Positions 51,853-61,448 are shown, counted from the stretch's first letter. The stretch is 64,000 bases of DNA from Amarobacter sp035326025 (GCA_035326025.1 DAOKYT010000006.1:1-64000); one strand, 5' to 3'. Program-made: numbers and translations. Notes: generated by a model from the sequence alone, not told the origin.

Positions 51853-52669
51853 TGGCGCGGACCTCGTCGCAGGCGTCGAGCAGGTGCAACCATTCCCCCA
51901 CGTCCAGGGTCTCTGGCCTCCGGGAGGGTTCGATGCCCGCGGTCGCCAATGCCTGGCGGGCACTGCCAGGCGGCAGCCACACGCCCCGCGCCAGCGAGTT
52001 GTGGATCTGCTTGCGCGGGTTGCGGAATGTCTTCGAGACGAGCTCGAAGAACGCTGCATTCCGGTCCGGCGGAACCAGCGGCACGGGCCGCAAGTCGAGC
52101 CGGACAACGGATGAGTGCACCGCGGGGGGAGGGTCGAATGCCTCGGGCGGGACATCGAAGAGCAGGCTGGGCTCGGCATATACCCGCACGGAGATGGTGA
52201 GCAACGACCAGTTCCCGGCCGGCGCGGTGATTTCGCGGCCGACTTCGCGCTGGATCATCACGACCATGCTCAGTGGCTTCGGTTCTCCCTCCAGGAAATG
52301 CCGGATGATCGGGTTGGCGGCGAAGTAGGGCAGATTGCCCGCAACCACGAACGGGGTGCCCGGGGGGACGAGGCTGGCGGCATCGGCGGTCCGCGCATCC
52401 GCCTCGACAATCCGGAGATTGGCCTCGCCGCGAAACCGGTGACGGAGGTGGGCGACGAGGCGGGGTTCGATCTCGAGCGCGACCACCCGCAGCCCGCGTT
52501 CCAGCAGCGCTGCCGTCAGCTGGCCCGTACCGGCACCAAGCTCGAGCACGATGCCCCCGGATGGCACCGCGACGGCCGCGGCGATATCGTGGAGAACTCC
52601 GGAATCGCGCAGGAAGTGCTGTCCCAACGCTTTGCGCGGGCGGGGTCCGGGCAACCGGGCAGGGGGCAT
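51845..52669 (-). CDS. ksgA: 16S rRNA (adenine1518/1519-N6)-dimethyltransferase
   Basis: 274 residues. RPRKALGQHFLRDSGVLHDI, VLELGAGTGQLTAALLERG for SAM binding, and VAGNLPYFAANPIIRHFL (the NLPY catalytic motif) identify KsgA/RsmA. It dimethylates two adenines near the 3' end of 16S rRNA. Start MPPARLPGPRPRKALG at 52669; an upstream in-frame extension lies antisense-like in the 3D gene and is not used. Followed by ispE, the classic ksgA-ispE order of many bacteria. Confidence 0.93.
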   Translation of the reverse strand: MPPARLPGPRPRKALGQHFLRDSGVLHDIAAAVAVPSGGIVLELGAGTGQLTAALLERGLRVVALEIEPRLVAHLRHRFRGEANLRIVEADARTADAASLVPPGTPFVVAGNLPYFAANPIIRHFLEGEPKPLSMVVMIQREVGREITAPAGNWSLLTISVRVYAEPSLLFDVPPEAFDPPPAVHSSVVRLDLRPVPLVPPDRNAAFFELVSKTFRNPRKQIHNSLARGVWLPPGSARQALATAGIEPSRRPETLDVGEWLHLLDACDEVRASA

Positions 52670-52697
52670 GCTCTGATGGTAGTGGCCTGCCGCTCGC

Positions 52698-54203
52698 TCA
52701 GTCGAGGATGTAGATATCGACGTAGCCTGTGTGCCAGGGGTTCGAGCCAGCGTCTTCGGGGAACCCGAGGTCAATCTTCGAGCCCTTGATACCGCCACCG
52801 GTATCCGCCGCGATGCACATGCCGTAGCCCGGGACAACGAAGCGAGTGCCAAGCGGGATAAACGACGGATCGACGGCGCAAATACCATGATCCACGGTCA
52901 CGCCCGTCGCGGTGCGCCCGTAGTTCGGGTCATCGCGGCCCCAGGCGCCGTGGCTGGCGTTGTACCAGGTGGCCCAGACCGTGACCTTTTCGCGATAGGT
53001 GCCGGTGAAACCCGGCAGGTTGACCGTGGGCTTCGTGGCGCTCCCCGCCCTGGTTCCGGTGATGTGCCGCGAAGGAACCGGCGCCGTTGTCAACGTGGCG
53101 GACAGGAACGAACGGGACGTTTCCTGGCCATTGCGATAGGTGACCGAGAACGTGCTCACTCGCTCACCGGGTGCACCGTTCACGATCCGGACTTCGCCGC
53201 GAGGGAGCGCCGGGTCTTCCTCGAAGACGGTCGGCGCCGGGACCTGCTCGGTCACCGTCTCCAGCAGCACCTCGGTGGTGCCGACGACCAGGTTCATGCC
53301 GTTGAACACGGTGGTCTCTCGCGAGGGCGAGAGTATGTCGCCCTCGCCGGGATTCACGCCCAGGAGCTCAAGCACTTCGCCAACAGTTTCCGCCTGTGTG
53401 TAAAGCGACGTCTCCTTGCCGTTGAGGCTCACGTTCACCGTGCGAGCCTTGGCGAGCGTCACCGTCATGCCGGCGGCGAGCGGCGTGCCGAGCGGGGGAG
53501 TCACGAGGTCGCCCTCGCGTACGGTCATCCCGAGGTCGGCTACCAGGCCCTCGACCGTGGTTGCGGCAGAGCTGACATCTACCCGAGCTGTATCGATGTA
53601 GACGGTGTACGGGCGTGCCCGAAGGACCGATAGCGCCACCGGGCGCGTCGCAGACGGGACGGAGGCCGGGGGCAGCCCGGATGCGTAGCGGACGCCGGCG
53701 AGGGGCGCTCGCTCGGAAGCTGGCACCCCGTCCATCAGGACAACATCGCCCGGCCGCAGCACCACGCCCGCCTCGGCAAGCGCGCCCCCGGCGGTGGCGG
53801 CGGTGGTACCGAAGGCCAGGGATTCTCCATCGACGGTGACGGTAACCGGGCGGGCTCGCTGGACCGCGATCGAGGCATGGTGGTCGGCATCGGCGACGAT
53901 AAGGCGGTCGCCGGGCTGGAGGGTAATGCGTGCCGCCCCGAGGGCCTCCTGGCGTGCATCGAAGATGGCACTGACCCGGAAGGCCTGGCCGTTGCTCAGG
54001 ACGGTGACTTCCTGGCCCGGGAAGAGACGGAAGGCGAAGACGGCGAGCAAGACAACAACCGCGATGGCAGCCGCGTGGTGGCGCCCGCGGAAGCGGCGCG
54101 CATGAGCCACCAGCTCCTGGCGCTGGTGCCACCGATCCACCAACAGGTGCCCGCGGAGCGGGCGCGTTCGAACCGCCTGAGCCAAGTTCACCCTCGTCGT
54201 CAT
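52698..54203 (-). CDS. Cell-wall protein with DUF348, G5 and 3D domains
   Basis: 501 residues. One membrane segment near 46-64 (AAAIAVVVLLAVFAFRLF), ubiquitin-like DUF348 repeats (VNVSLNGKETSLYTQAETVGEVLELLG), a G5 domain (about 310-385) and a C-terminal 3D domain with DHGICAVDPSFIPLGTRF and CIAADTGGGIKGSKIDLGF. The three acidic residues that give the 3D domain its name are present. The layout is that of YabE/Rpf-like proteins that remodel peptidoglycan, often next to ksgA, as here. Start at 54203 is likely; ribosome site weak. Confidence 0.85.
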   Translation of the reverse strand: MTTRVNLAQAVRTRPLRGHLLVDRWHQRQELVAHARRFRGRHHAAAIAVVVLLAVFAFRLFPGQEVTVLSNGQAFRVSAIFDARQEALGAARITLQPGDRLIVADADHHASIAVQRARPVTVTVDGESLAFGTTAATAGGALAEAGVVLRPGDVVLMDGVPASERAPLAGVRYASGLPPASVPSATRPVALSVLRARPYTVYIDTARVDVSSAATTVEGLVADLGMTVREGDLVTPPLGTPLAAGMTVTLAKARTVNVSLNGKETSLYTQAETVGEVLELLGVNPGEGDILSPSRETTVFNGMNLVVGTTEVLLETVTEQVPAPTVFEEDPALPRGEVRIVNGAPGERVSTFSVTYRNGQETSRSFLSATLTTAPVPSRHITGTRAGSATKPTVNLPGFTGTYREKVTVWATWYNASHGAWGRDDPNYGRTATGVTVDHGICAVDPSFIPLGTRFVVPGYGMCIAADTGGGIKGSKIDLGFPEDAGSNPWHTGYVDIYILD

Positions 54204-54246
54204 GCCAGGCGCGGGAGGGGTTGCGCGCCCAGAGCGGTAGATTTCA

Positions 54247-54514
54247 GGCCGTGCACCTGCTGTCGAACTGGACACCGGGCTTGCCCTGCGTCAGCCAGCT
54301 CAGACCCGGTTGCCCTGCGGCACCCGAAGCATTCCCCTTATGGCTGCTTCCTTCCGGACCTGACCAGGTTCGAGGCGCCTCGCCGCGCAGGACCAGATCG
54401 TCAACACCGCTTGACAAGGACAGTCCCCGGAGACCCAACCCTCGAGCAGGAATTCGACCCCGCTGTAGCGGATTGCGGGTTCAGGGCACCGCTAGCTCCC
54501 CGCCTAGCACGGCC
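54247..54514 (-). ncRNA. ffs: Large bacterial SRP RNA (with Alu domain)
   Basis: On the minus strand the RNA runs from GGCCGTGC to GCACGGCC, which pair perfectly to close the molecule (268 bases). The 5' part has GCTAGGCGGGGAGCTAGCGGTGCCCTG and AATCCGCTACAGCGGGG, which is the Alu domain known from the Bacillus-type SRP RNA. The S-domain apical loop has GGTCAGGTCCGGAAGGAAGCAGCC, the Ffh-binding site. CCTGCG/CGCAGG and GATCTGGT/ACCGGGTC continue the rod. Large SRP RNA is a trait of Firmicutes, Thermotogae, Chloroflexota and others. A promoter lies directly upstream. Confidence 0.96.
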
Positions 54515-54521
54515 AACGGCT

Positions 54522-54551
54522 ACCGTACTGGCGCAGGAGACCACCGGTCAA
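54522..54551 (-). promoter_or_regulatory. Sigma-70-type promoter of the SRP RNA gene
   Basis: On the minus strand TTGACC (54546-54551), 18-base spacer and TACGGT (54522-54527), with the first base of the SRP RNA seven or eight bases downstream. Same -35 type as the tRNA promoters. Confidence 0.75.
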
Positions 54552-54590
54552 TAGCTCTCCCTCCACCCGGTATTACTGCTGCGGTTAGGG

Positions 54591-55109
54591 TTATGTGACG
54601 TGTATCGCGACCAGTAGCGTGCCCGCGTTCACCCGCTCGCCAGGCTTCACCGGGACCTGCTCGACGACGCCGGCGGCAGGCGAACGCAACTCGTTATTCA
54701 TCTTCATGGATTCGATGACCAGCAGGACGTCCCCGGCCGCAACGGTTGCGCCAGGCTCGCAACGGACTTCCACGATGCTCCCGGTCATGGGTGCGACGAT
54801 GCGCTTGAGCCCCGACTCGTCCTGGCGCGCGGTACGCGCGGCCGTCTGGGGCCTCCAGCGTTCGACGTCGAAGTCGAAGGCATGGCGCCCGATGGTGGCC
54901 ACCGCACCGCCGCGCCGGCGTTCCAGGTAGAGCTCGACCGGGCGGTTATCGATCATCAGCAGGTAGAGCCGCGAATCTCCGATACGCTGGAGTTCGGCGC
55001 GTTGCCATGCCTCGTCACCTTCACGGCGGACGAGAAGGCCCTGATCATTGCGCTCGATCTCGTAGGCGACTTCGCTGTCGCCGTCGCGGACTAGATACTT
55101 CTCGGCCAT
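54591..55109 (-). CDS. accB: Biotin carboxyl carrier protein subunit of an acyl-CoA carboxylase
   Basis: 172 residues. The C-terminal biotinyl domain has IESMKMNNE with Lys136 as biotin site, flanked by VAPMTGSIVEVRCEPG and GVVEQVPVKPGERV. The N-terminal half is a beta-rich spacer as in separate-gene biotin carriers of propionyl/methylcrotonyl-CoA carboxylases. The start at 55109 overlaps the biotin carboxylase end by 19 bases. The carboxyltransferase gene is not in the window, so which acyl-CoA is carboxylated cannot be told. Confidence 0.88.
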   Translation of the reverse strand: MAEKYLVRDGDSEVAYEIERNDQGLLVRREGDEAWQRAELQRIGDSRLYLLMIDNRPVELYLERRRGGAVATIGRHAFDFDVERWRPQTAARTARQDESGLKRIVAPMTGSIVEVRCEPGATVAAGDVLLVIESMKMNNELRSPAAGVVEQVPVKPGERVNAGTLLVAIHVT

Positions 55110-56641
55110 CGGCCCATGCCCCTGTTCCCGCCCAAGCCGGCCATCTGGGTCCGCCAGTGGGAAGCTGGTGCTCGCCCTCCGTTGCCGGCCTGGGCCATGG
55201 CTCCGTTCGGCGACGGCGCTTCGGCGTAGTCGGCCTCGCCGGCCACCATCAGCAGCGACGCGACCTCCGCGAAGGTGCGCTGCTCGGCGAGATGCTCCTC
55301 AACCACGACCTCATGCCGGTCGAGGAACTCCGTGTCGAAGTTGCCACTGATGAAATCGGGCTGGTCGAGGATCTGCTCCAGGTACGGGATGTTTGTGGCA
55401 ACCCCCACGACTTTGAATTCGGCAAGCGCGCGCTTCATCCGGGTCCGCGCGCCTTCGCGGTTACGCCCCCAGGCCGTGACCTTCGCCAGGAGTGAGTCGT
55501 AGTACGGCGTGACCTCCACCCCGTCGTACAGCGCGCTTTCCACGCGGATGCCTGGCCCTGCAGGCTCGCGGGCGAGTACGACCCTGCCAACGGACGGCAG
55601 GAAATTGTTGAACGGGTCTTCAGCCACGATCCGGCACTCAATCGCCCAGCCCCGCGTGAGCAGGTCGGCCTCGTCGTAGGGCAGTTCCTCGCCCGCCGCC
55701 ACCAGGATCTGGTCCTTCACCAGGTCGGCGCCGGTCACGATCTCGGTCACGGGGTGCTCAACCTGGAGGCGGGTATTCATCTCCAGGAAATACCAGCTCC
55801 CATCCTCATTGAGCAGGAACTCCACCGTGCCAACGTTATGGTAATTGGCCGCGCGGGCGATGCGGACCGCCGCGCGTGTAAGGCTCCGGCGGAGCTGCGG
55901 TGAAACGGCGATGCTCGGGCATTCCTCGATGAGTTTCTGGTGCCGCCGCTGGATGGAGCACTCGCGCTCGCCAACCGGCACGATGTTGCCGAACTGGTCG
56001 CCGATGACCTGGACTTCGATGTGGCGGACGCGCTGCAGGTTTTTCTCGACGTAGATCGCCGGGTTGCCAAAGGCAGCCTGGGCCTCCTGCATTGCACGGG
56101 CGGCAGCATCGCGCAGGTCCTCGCGACGCTGAACAAGCCGGATGCCCCGGCCGCCGCCACCGGCAGCCGCCTTGATCATCACGGGGTAGCCGATGCGGTC
56201 GGCAAACGCGAGCGCCTCTTCGATGGAGGAGAGTTCGCCGCTGCCCGGGAGGACGGGGACGCCAGCGTCCGCCGCGATCTTGCGCGCCGCGATCTTGTCA
56301 CCGAGGAGACGGATGGAAGCGGCGTCCGGCCCGATGAAGGTCATCCCGGCATCGGCGCACGCCTCCGCGAAGTCTGCGTTCTCGGCCAGGAATCCGTATC
56401 CGGGGTGCACTGCCTCGGCGCCGCACTCGCGCGCGACGCCAATGATGCGTTCCATGTTCAGGTAGCTCTCCCTTGCATCCGCCGGGCCGATGAAGTGCGC
56501 CTCATCGGCATAACGGACGTGTTGGGACGAACGGTCCACCTCGGAATAGACGGCCACGGAGCGGATGCCAAGGTCGCGCAGTCCGCGAACAATGCGGAGC
56601 GCGATTTCTCCGCGATTGGCAACGAGCACTTTGGAAAACAT
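55091..56641 (-). CDS. accC: Biotin carboxylase
   Basis: 516 residues, start MFSKVLVANRGEIALRI at 56641. ATP-grasp signatures IKAAAGGGGRGIRLV, FGNPAIYVEKNL, HIEVQVIGDQFGN and FLEMNTRLQVEHPVTE are all there. It carboxylates biotin on the carrier protein encoded next, at the cost of ATP. It extends about 60 residues past the usual end with a Gly/Ala/Arg-rich tail (AQAGNGGRAPASHWRTQ). An in-frame stretch upstream to 57706 runs antisense to mutS2 and is rejected. Confidence 0.93.
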   Translation of the reverse strand: MFSKVLVANRGEIALRIVRGLRDLGIRSVAVYSEVDRSSQHVRYADEAHFIGPADARESYLNMERIIGVARECGAEAVHPGYGFLAENADFAEACADAGMTFIGPDAASIRLLGDKIAARKIAADAGVPVLPGSGELSSIEEALAFADRIGYPVMIKAAAGGGGRGIRLVQRREDLRDAAARAMQEAQAAFGNPAIYVEKNLQRVRHIEVQVIGDQFGNIVPVGERECSIQRRHQKLIEECPSIAVSPQLRRSLTRAAVRIARAANYHNVGTVEFLLNEDGSWYFLEMNTRLQVEHPVTEIVTGADLVKDQILVAAGEELPYDEADLLTRGWAIECRIVAEDPFNNFLPSVGRVVLAREPAGPGIRVESALYDGVEVTPYYDSLLAKVTAWGRNREGARTRMKRALAEFKVVGVATNIPYLEQILDQPDFISGNFDTEFLDRHEVVVEEHLAEQRTFAEVASLLMVAGEADYAEAPSPNGAMAQAGNGGRAPASHWRTQMAGLGGNRGMGRWPRSI

Positions 56642-56767
56642 ACCTACAGGCTCTACTTCTCTAGAGAGAGTCGATAGCGTTACCACAGCATACGGGGCCG
56701 CCGAGCGACAGGCGAACAGGCCATCCGCGACTGGTTCAGCGCCCCGCGCGGCATTACGCTTGAGCGA

Positions 56768-59128
56768 ATGGACGAGCACACGATCCGTGTCCTCGAGTTC
56801 GAAAAGGTGCTCCACCTGCTGGCTGGAGAGACCGCCTTCAGCGTTGGGCGCGAGCTGGCCCTGGCCGTCAGGCCCGCCCGGGACTATACGGCAGCCTTCG
56901 AGATGCAATCCGAAACAGCGGAGATGCGGCTGCTCGATCAACTGGGCATCGATGTGCCCTTCGCGGGAGCCCGCGATATCCGGCCGGTGATCCAGGCGGC
57001 CTCCATCGGCCAGGTCTTGGAACCCGGAGATCTGCTGGAGGCGGCGCAGACACTGAAGACCGCCCGCCGAGCCCGGCTCGTGCTCGAAAAGGTGCGCGAC
57101 CGGGTGCCCCGCCTTGCCGCTGCCGCCGATGCGATCGGCGACTTTCGTTCCTTCAGCGACGAAGTCGAGCGGTCCATTTCCGCCCGGGGTGAGGTCGCCG
57201 ACGCGGCGAGCGAACAGCTGGCCGCCACCCGGCGGGAGCTGCGCATCGCCGAGTCGCGGCTCGAGCAGCGCGTCCAGGCGGCACTCGCCGACGCCATTCG
57301 CCGCGGGGTCGCCCAGGAAGGCCTGCTCACCGAGCGCAACGGCCGGAAGGTCATCCCCATCAAGGCCGACTATCGCGGCCAGGTGCCCGGGATCGTCCAC
57401 GATGTCTCCTCCAGCGGGGCGACGCTGTTCATCGAGCCCATGGGCGTGGTGGATGCGGGCAACCAGGTGCGTGAACTCCAGCTCGCCGAGGAGCGCGAGG
57501 TGCGGAGGGTGCTGCAACGCCTCACGGCCCTCCTCGGTGATTCGGCCGAGCTCGCCTCGGGATCGCTCATGGCCCTTGCGCGGCTCGACCTGCTGAGCGC
57601 GAAGGTGCGGCTTGCCCGGAAGATGCGGGCGGAGCTCCCCCCGCCCGGCGAAGTCGCATCGTGGTTCCAGCCCTCCGGCGCAACCATCCTGGTGCGGGGC
57701 CGGCATCCGCTACTCAAGGGCGAGGTGGTACCCACGGACATCGAAGTGGGGGGCGATTACGCCGGGATCGTGATCACCGGACCCAACACGGGGGGCAAGA
57801 CCGTCGCGCTGAAAACGGTGGGGCTGCTCACGCTCATGGCCCAGGCGGGGATGGGCGTGCCCTGTGACCACGGAAGCCGCATCCGCCACTACCCGAACAT
57901 CTTCGCGGACATTGGCGACGAACAGTCCATCGAACAATCCCTTTCCACCTTCTCCTCGCACATGCGAAACATCATCGGCATCCTCGACCGCGCGGCAGAC
58001 GATACCCTCGTGCTGCTCGACGAGCTGGGAGCCGGGACCGACCCGGCCGAAGGTGCCGCGATCGCGCGGGCGGTGCTCGAAACGCTGCTGGACCGCGGTT
58101 GCACGCTCATCGCCACCACACACCATGGCGAGCTCAAGGTGTTCGCCCACAACGACCCGCGGCTGCGCAACGCCTCGGTGGAATTCGATGTCGAGACGCT
58201 CAGCCCAACCTATCACCTGACGGTCGGCCTGCCGGGGCAGTCAAACGCCATAGCAATCGCGCGGCGTCTTGGGCTCTCCGAAGAGGTGCTGGCCCGCGCC
58301 AGCGAGCAGCTCGCTCCCGAGCACTTCGAACTGGAAACGCTGCTCGCGGAGATACGCGCGGAACGCGCGGCCGCGGCCGAAGCGCGGCACCGCGAGGAAC
58401 TCGCTCGCCGCGAAGCAGAGGAGTTGCGCGTGACGCTGGCCGAGCGCCGCGACCGGATCGAACAGGAGCGCGCCGCCATTCTCGACGACGCGCGACGGGA
58501 GGCCGAAGACACACTGGCCAGGCTCCGCCGGGAGGTGGAATCCGCCAGGCGAAAGGCCGCGACCCGGGACTTTGATGCCGCCGGGGCGGCCGAGACCCTG
58601 CGGGCCCTGGACAAGGACGTGGAGCGGTTGGCGGTACGCGCCCGGCCGCGCCGCGCCGAACCGGCCGCCCCGGTGGCCATCCGCCGCGAAGTCGAGCCGG
58701 GAGATCTCGTCCACGTCCGGGACATCCCTCAGCTGGGGGAAGCCCTGAGCACTGTTGGGGATGACGGCCGCCTGGAAGTACAATTCGGCTCGCTCCGGAT
58801 GAAGGTCTACGTGGACCGGATCGACCGGATCGAGACGCCCGCGCCTTCGGGTGAACGCATCAAGGTGCCGACGGGGCCTCCGGTTTCGATGGAGCTCGAC
58901 CTGCGCGGCCAGCGGGCCGAAGCCGCGCTGGAACAGTTCGAGAGCTACCTCGACAGCGCATTCCGCGCCGGGCTTCCCTTCGTGCGGATTATCCACGGCA
59001 AGGGCACCGGCGCCCTTCGCGCGGCGATTCGTGAGGCGCTGGCGCACCACCCTCTCGTACGGAAGTACGAATCTGCCGCGGCCAACGAGGGCGGCGAGGG
59101 CGTGACGATCGCGCTGCTGGCGGGCTGA
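56768..59128 (+). CDS. mutS2: MutS2 family ATPase/endonuclease
   Basis: 786 residues. Helical clamp region, Walker A GPNTGGKTVALK at about 339, DEQSIEQSLSTFSSHM, LVLLDELGAGTDPAEGAAIARA (Walker B/D-loop), a coiled-coil rich in Arg/Glu at about 510-610, and a C-terminal Smr domain with IIHGKGTGALR and LDLRGQRAEAALEQ. MutS2 acts on recombination intermediates or, in some bacteria, on collided ribosomes. Start MDEHTIRVLEFEKVL at 56768. One base before the next gene. Confidence 0.93.
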   Translation: MDEHTIRVLEFEKVLHLLAGETAFSVGRELALAVRPARDYTAAFEMQSETAEMRLLDQLGIDVPFAGARDIRPVIQAASIGQVLEPGDLLEAAQTLKTARRARLVLEKVRDRVPRLAAAADAIGDFRSFSDEVERSISARGEVADAASEQLAATRRELRIAESRLEQRVQAALADAIRRGVAQEGLLTERNGRKVIPIKADYRGQVPGIVHDVSSSGATLFIEPMGVVDAGNQVRELQLAEEREVRRVLQRLTALLGDSAELASGSLMALARLDLLSAKVRLARKMRAELPPPGEVASWFQPSGATILVRGRHPLLKGEVVPTDIEVGGDYAGIVITGPNTGGKTVALKTVGLLTLMAQAGMGVPCDHGSRIRHYPNIFADIGDEQSIEQSLSTFSSHMRNIIGILDRAADDTLVLLDELGAGTDPAEGAAIARAVLETLLDRGCTLIATTHHGELKVFAHNDPRLRNASVEFDVETLSPTYHLTVGLPGQSNAIAIARRLGLSEEVLARASEQLAPEHFELETLLAEIRAERAAAAEARHREELARREAEELRVTLAERRDRIEQERAAILDDARREAEDTLARLRREVESARRKAATRDFDAAGAAETLRALDKDVERLAVRARPRRAEPAAPVAIRREVEPGDLVHVRDIPQLGEALSTVGDDGRLEVQFGSLRMKVYVDRIDRIETPAPSGERIKVPTGPPVSMELDLRGQRAEAALEQFESYLDSAFRAGLPFVRIIHGKGTGALRAAIREALAHHPLVRKYESAAANEGGEGVTIALLAG

Positions 59129-59129
59129 G

Positions 59130-60488
59130 ATGCCACGAACCGGGTCCGCGCAGGGCGCTTTCGACCTCGGTGAACCAGCGGTTCCCCCGGATGCGCCGCT
59201 CGCCGCGCGGATGCGCCCCCGGACGCTGGATGAATTCGTGGGGCAGGAAGACGCTGCCGGCCCTGGATCGATGCTCCGTGGCTCCGTCGAGCGTGGACGG
59301 TTGCCCTCGATCATCCTCTGGGGCCCACCGGGGTGTGGAAAGACCACGCTCGCCCGCATCCTCGCCCGGAGTGTCGCGGCCGAGTTCGTGGCCCTTTCGG
59401 CCGTTTCATCGGGCGTGGCCGACCTCCGCAAGGTGATGGCCGACGCGCGGGCGATGCGCGCGGCGGGCCGGCGTACCGTCCTGTTCGTCGACGAGATCCA
59501 TCGCTTCAACAAAGCCCAGCAGGACGTCATCCTGCCATACGTCGAGGATGGGACAGTCACCTTCGTCGGGGCGACAACGGAGAACCCGTCCTTCGAGGTG
59601 ATCGCCCCGCTGCTGAGCCGGTCGCGTGTCGTGCGGCTGAAACAGCTGGGGCCCGAGGCCCTCCGGGCAGTCATCGAGCGAGCGTTGCGTGATGAAGCTC
59701 GTGGCCTCGGTGCGATGGGCCTCCACATCGGGGAGCCGGCGCTCCAATCGCTGCTGGAAGGCGCCAACGGCGACGCCCGGGCCGCGCTGACCGCGCTGGA
59801 GATCGCCGCTGATGTCGCCTACGCCGCCGGCCGGCGGGAAATCGTGGTTGGCGATGTCAAGCAGGCACTCCAGGACCGGCGGCCCTACTACGACCGGCAG
59901 TCGGACTACCACTACGACACGATTTCCGCGTTTATCAAGTCGCTCCGCGGTAGCGAACCGGATGCGGCCCTGTACTGGCTGGCGCGGATGATCGAGTCGG
60001 GGGAAGACCCGCTTTTCATCGTCAGGCGGATGGTAATCCTCGCCGCCGAAGATGTGGGGCTGGCGGACCCACAGGCGCTGCAGGTGGCCGTTGCCTGCCA
60101 GCAGGCGGTGCACTTCCTGGGGATGCCGGAAGGCTTCTATCCCATGGCGGAGGCCTGTCTGTACCTGGCGCTGGCCCCGAAGAGCAACAGCGTTGGGAGC
60201 GCCTACGGGCGAGCCATCGAGGACGCCAGGCAAACCGCACACCTGCCGGTGCCCCCGCAGCTCCGCAACGCGGCCACCGCGCTGATGCGGGAATTCGGCT
60301 ACGGGGCGGGATACCGGTACGCGCACGACGAACCGGGGCATGTCGCACGGGGGATGCGCTATTTGCCGGAAGAACTCGGCCAGCCACAGTATTACGTACC
60401 GGGCGAACTCGGTTTCGAGGCGGAGGCGGCGAGACGCTTGCTGGAACTTCGAACCGGAGACGCCGATCCACCCTCTGTTTCGGACTAA
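59130..60488 (+). CDS. rarA: Replication-associated recombination protein A (MgsA/RarA)
   Basis: 452 residues. PLAARMRPRTLDEFVGQ, Walker A GPPGCGKTT, LFVDEIHRFNKAQQD (Walker B), ATTENPSFEV (sensor) and the C-terminal block YQRQSDYHYD-like region (DRQSDYHYDTISAFIKSLRGSEPDAALYWLARM) identify RarA, a clamp-loader-like AAA+ ATPase acting at stalled forks. Starts two bases after the mutS2 stop. Confidence 0.95.
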   Translation: MPRTGSAQGAFDLGEPAVPPDAPLAARMRPRTLDEFVGQEDAAGPGSMLRGSVERGRLPSIILWGPPGCGKTTLARILARSVAAEFVALSAVSSGVADLRKVMADARAMRAAGRRTVLFVDEIHRFNKAQQDVILPYVEDGTVTFVGATTENPSFEVIAPLLSRSRVVRLKQLGPEALRAVIERALRDEARGLGAMGLHIGEPALQSLLEGANGDARAALTALEIAADVAYAAGRREIVVGDVKQALQDRRPYYDRQSDYHYDTISAFIKSLRGSEPDAALYWLARMIESGEDPLFIVRRMVILAAEDVGLADPQALQVAVACQQAVHFLGMPEGFYPMAEACLYLALAPKSNSVGSAYGRAIEDARQTAHLPVPPQLRNAATALMREFGYGAGYRYAHDEPGHVARGMRYLPEELGQPQYYVPGELGFEAEAARRLLELRTGDADPPSVSD

Positions 60489-60491
60489 GGC

Positions 60492-60824
60492 ATGAAGATC
60501 GAGTTCCTCTATTCCAAGGCCACCGGCCGCAGCGCCCAGGCGGAGGAAGCCCTTCGACTGGCCCTCGAGGCCACCGACCCCACAATCGAAGTGATCTACA
60601 CGGAAGTCGACGGCATGGAAGATGCGCGCGACAAGAAGTTCCTCGGCTCGCCCTCCATCCGCGTGAACGGCGTCGATGTGGAATACGGTGAGCGCGAGCC
60701 TGACGAGTATCAGAGCGGGGCCCGCTACTACAACACACCCGAGGGCTGGAAGCCCTACCCCCACGCGCGGCTCATCGCCAATACCATCCTCGAGTTGCAG
60801 GCCCGCGAGGCGAAGAAGCCGTAA
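60492..60824 (+). CDS. Thioredoxin-fold protein without a redox CxxC
   Basis: 110 residues. The beta-alpha-beta start MKIEFLYSKATGRSAQAEEALRLAL and FLGSPSIRVNGVDVEYG (cis-Pro loop) are those of small thioredoxin-like proteins. Where the active CxxC would be, the sequence has SKATGRSA, so no disulfide chemistry is likely. Similar proteins are found in mercury or arsenic gene groups with Cys. Three bases after rarA, so likely co-transcribed. Function unknown. Confidence 0.65.
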   Translation: MKIEFLYSKATGRSAQAEEALRLALEATDPTIEVIYTEVDGMEDARDKKFLGSPSIRVNGVDVEYGEREPDEYQSGARYYNTPEGWKPYPHARLIANTILELQAREAKKP

Positions 60825-61448
60825 TCAGCCGCGATCGGCGAACGTCGCCATGCCGGAAAGGTGGCATGTGTCGTTATGACGTGCGACCACGAGGCGGCCG
60901 GAGCGGTCACTCACGATTTCGGTGAGGCTACAGTTCGCCACGTGGAATGCCGCCGGCCGGTTCACGCCGATCCCGAGCACGAGGTGGCAGAGCGAGCTGA
61001 TGACGCCGCCGTGAGCGACGGCGACCGTGGTGCCACGGGCTTCGGCAAGCTCGTCCAGCGCCTTGCGTAGCCGGACAGCGAAGTTGTCACGTCCTTCCTC
61101 GCCCGGGAACGTAGGGCGCTGACCGGCTGCCGCGGCCGCCAACACCTCTGGAAATCGCTGGCGCAGCTCGCCGGGCGTCAGCCCACTCGCATCGCCGATG
61201 TCGTATTCCATGAGCTCGGGCATCGGGAAGGCATCGTGCCCGAGCCGGCCGGCGATGATTTCCGCGGTTTGGGCGGCGCGGCGGAGGGGGCTCGTCACCA
61301 CGCGATCGGCCCCGCACGCCGCGAGGAAAGCGGCGGTCGCGTGCGCCTGGCGGACGCCGGCCGGGCTGAGGCCGAAGTCCACCCGGCCCTGGATGACTCC
61401 GCTGGCATTGCCCTCGGATTCGCCGTGGCGGATGAGGATGAGTCGCAC
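60825..61448 (-). CDS. Histidine phosphatase (phosphoglycerate mutase-like)
   Basis: 207 residues. Phospho-His motif LIRHGESEGNASGVIQGRVDFGLSPAG at the N-terminus, VTSPLRRAAQTAEI, and VAHGGVISSL for the second His. The family includes cobalamin phosphatase, sugar-phosphate phosphatases and PGM; residues here do not decide. Overlaps none; convergent with the thioredoxin-fold gene with touching ends, and seven bases after the VWA gene stops. Confidence 0.85.
   Translation of the reverse strand: MRLILIRHGESEGNASGVIQGRVDFGLSPAGVRQAHATAAFLAACGADRVVTSPLRRAAQTAEIIAGRLGHDAFPMPELMEYDIGDASGLTPGELRQRFPEVLAAAAAGQRPTFPGEEGRDNFAVRLRKALDELAEARGTTVAVAHGGVISSLCHLVLGIGVNRPAAFHVANCSLTEIVSDRSGRLVVARHNDTCHLSGMATFADRG

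Noticed and set aside
54221..54598. Plus-strand open frame of 125 codons over the SRP RNA gene
   Set aside because: The sequence is explained by SRP RNA structure on the minus strand; the frame shows no protein motif.
56642..57706. N-terminal extension of biotin carboxylase on the minus strand
   Set aside because: It is antisense to the start of mutS2; a normal biotin carboxylase begins MFSKVLVANRGEIA at 56641.
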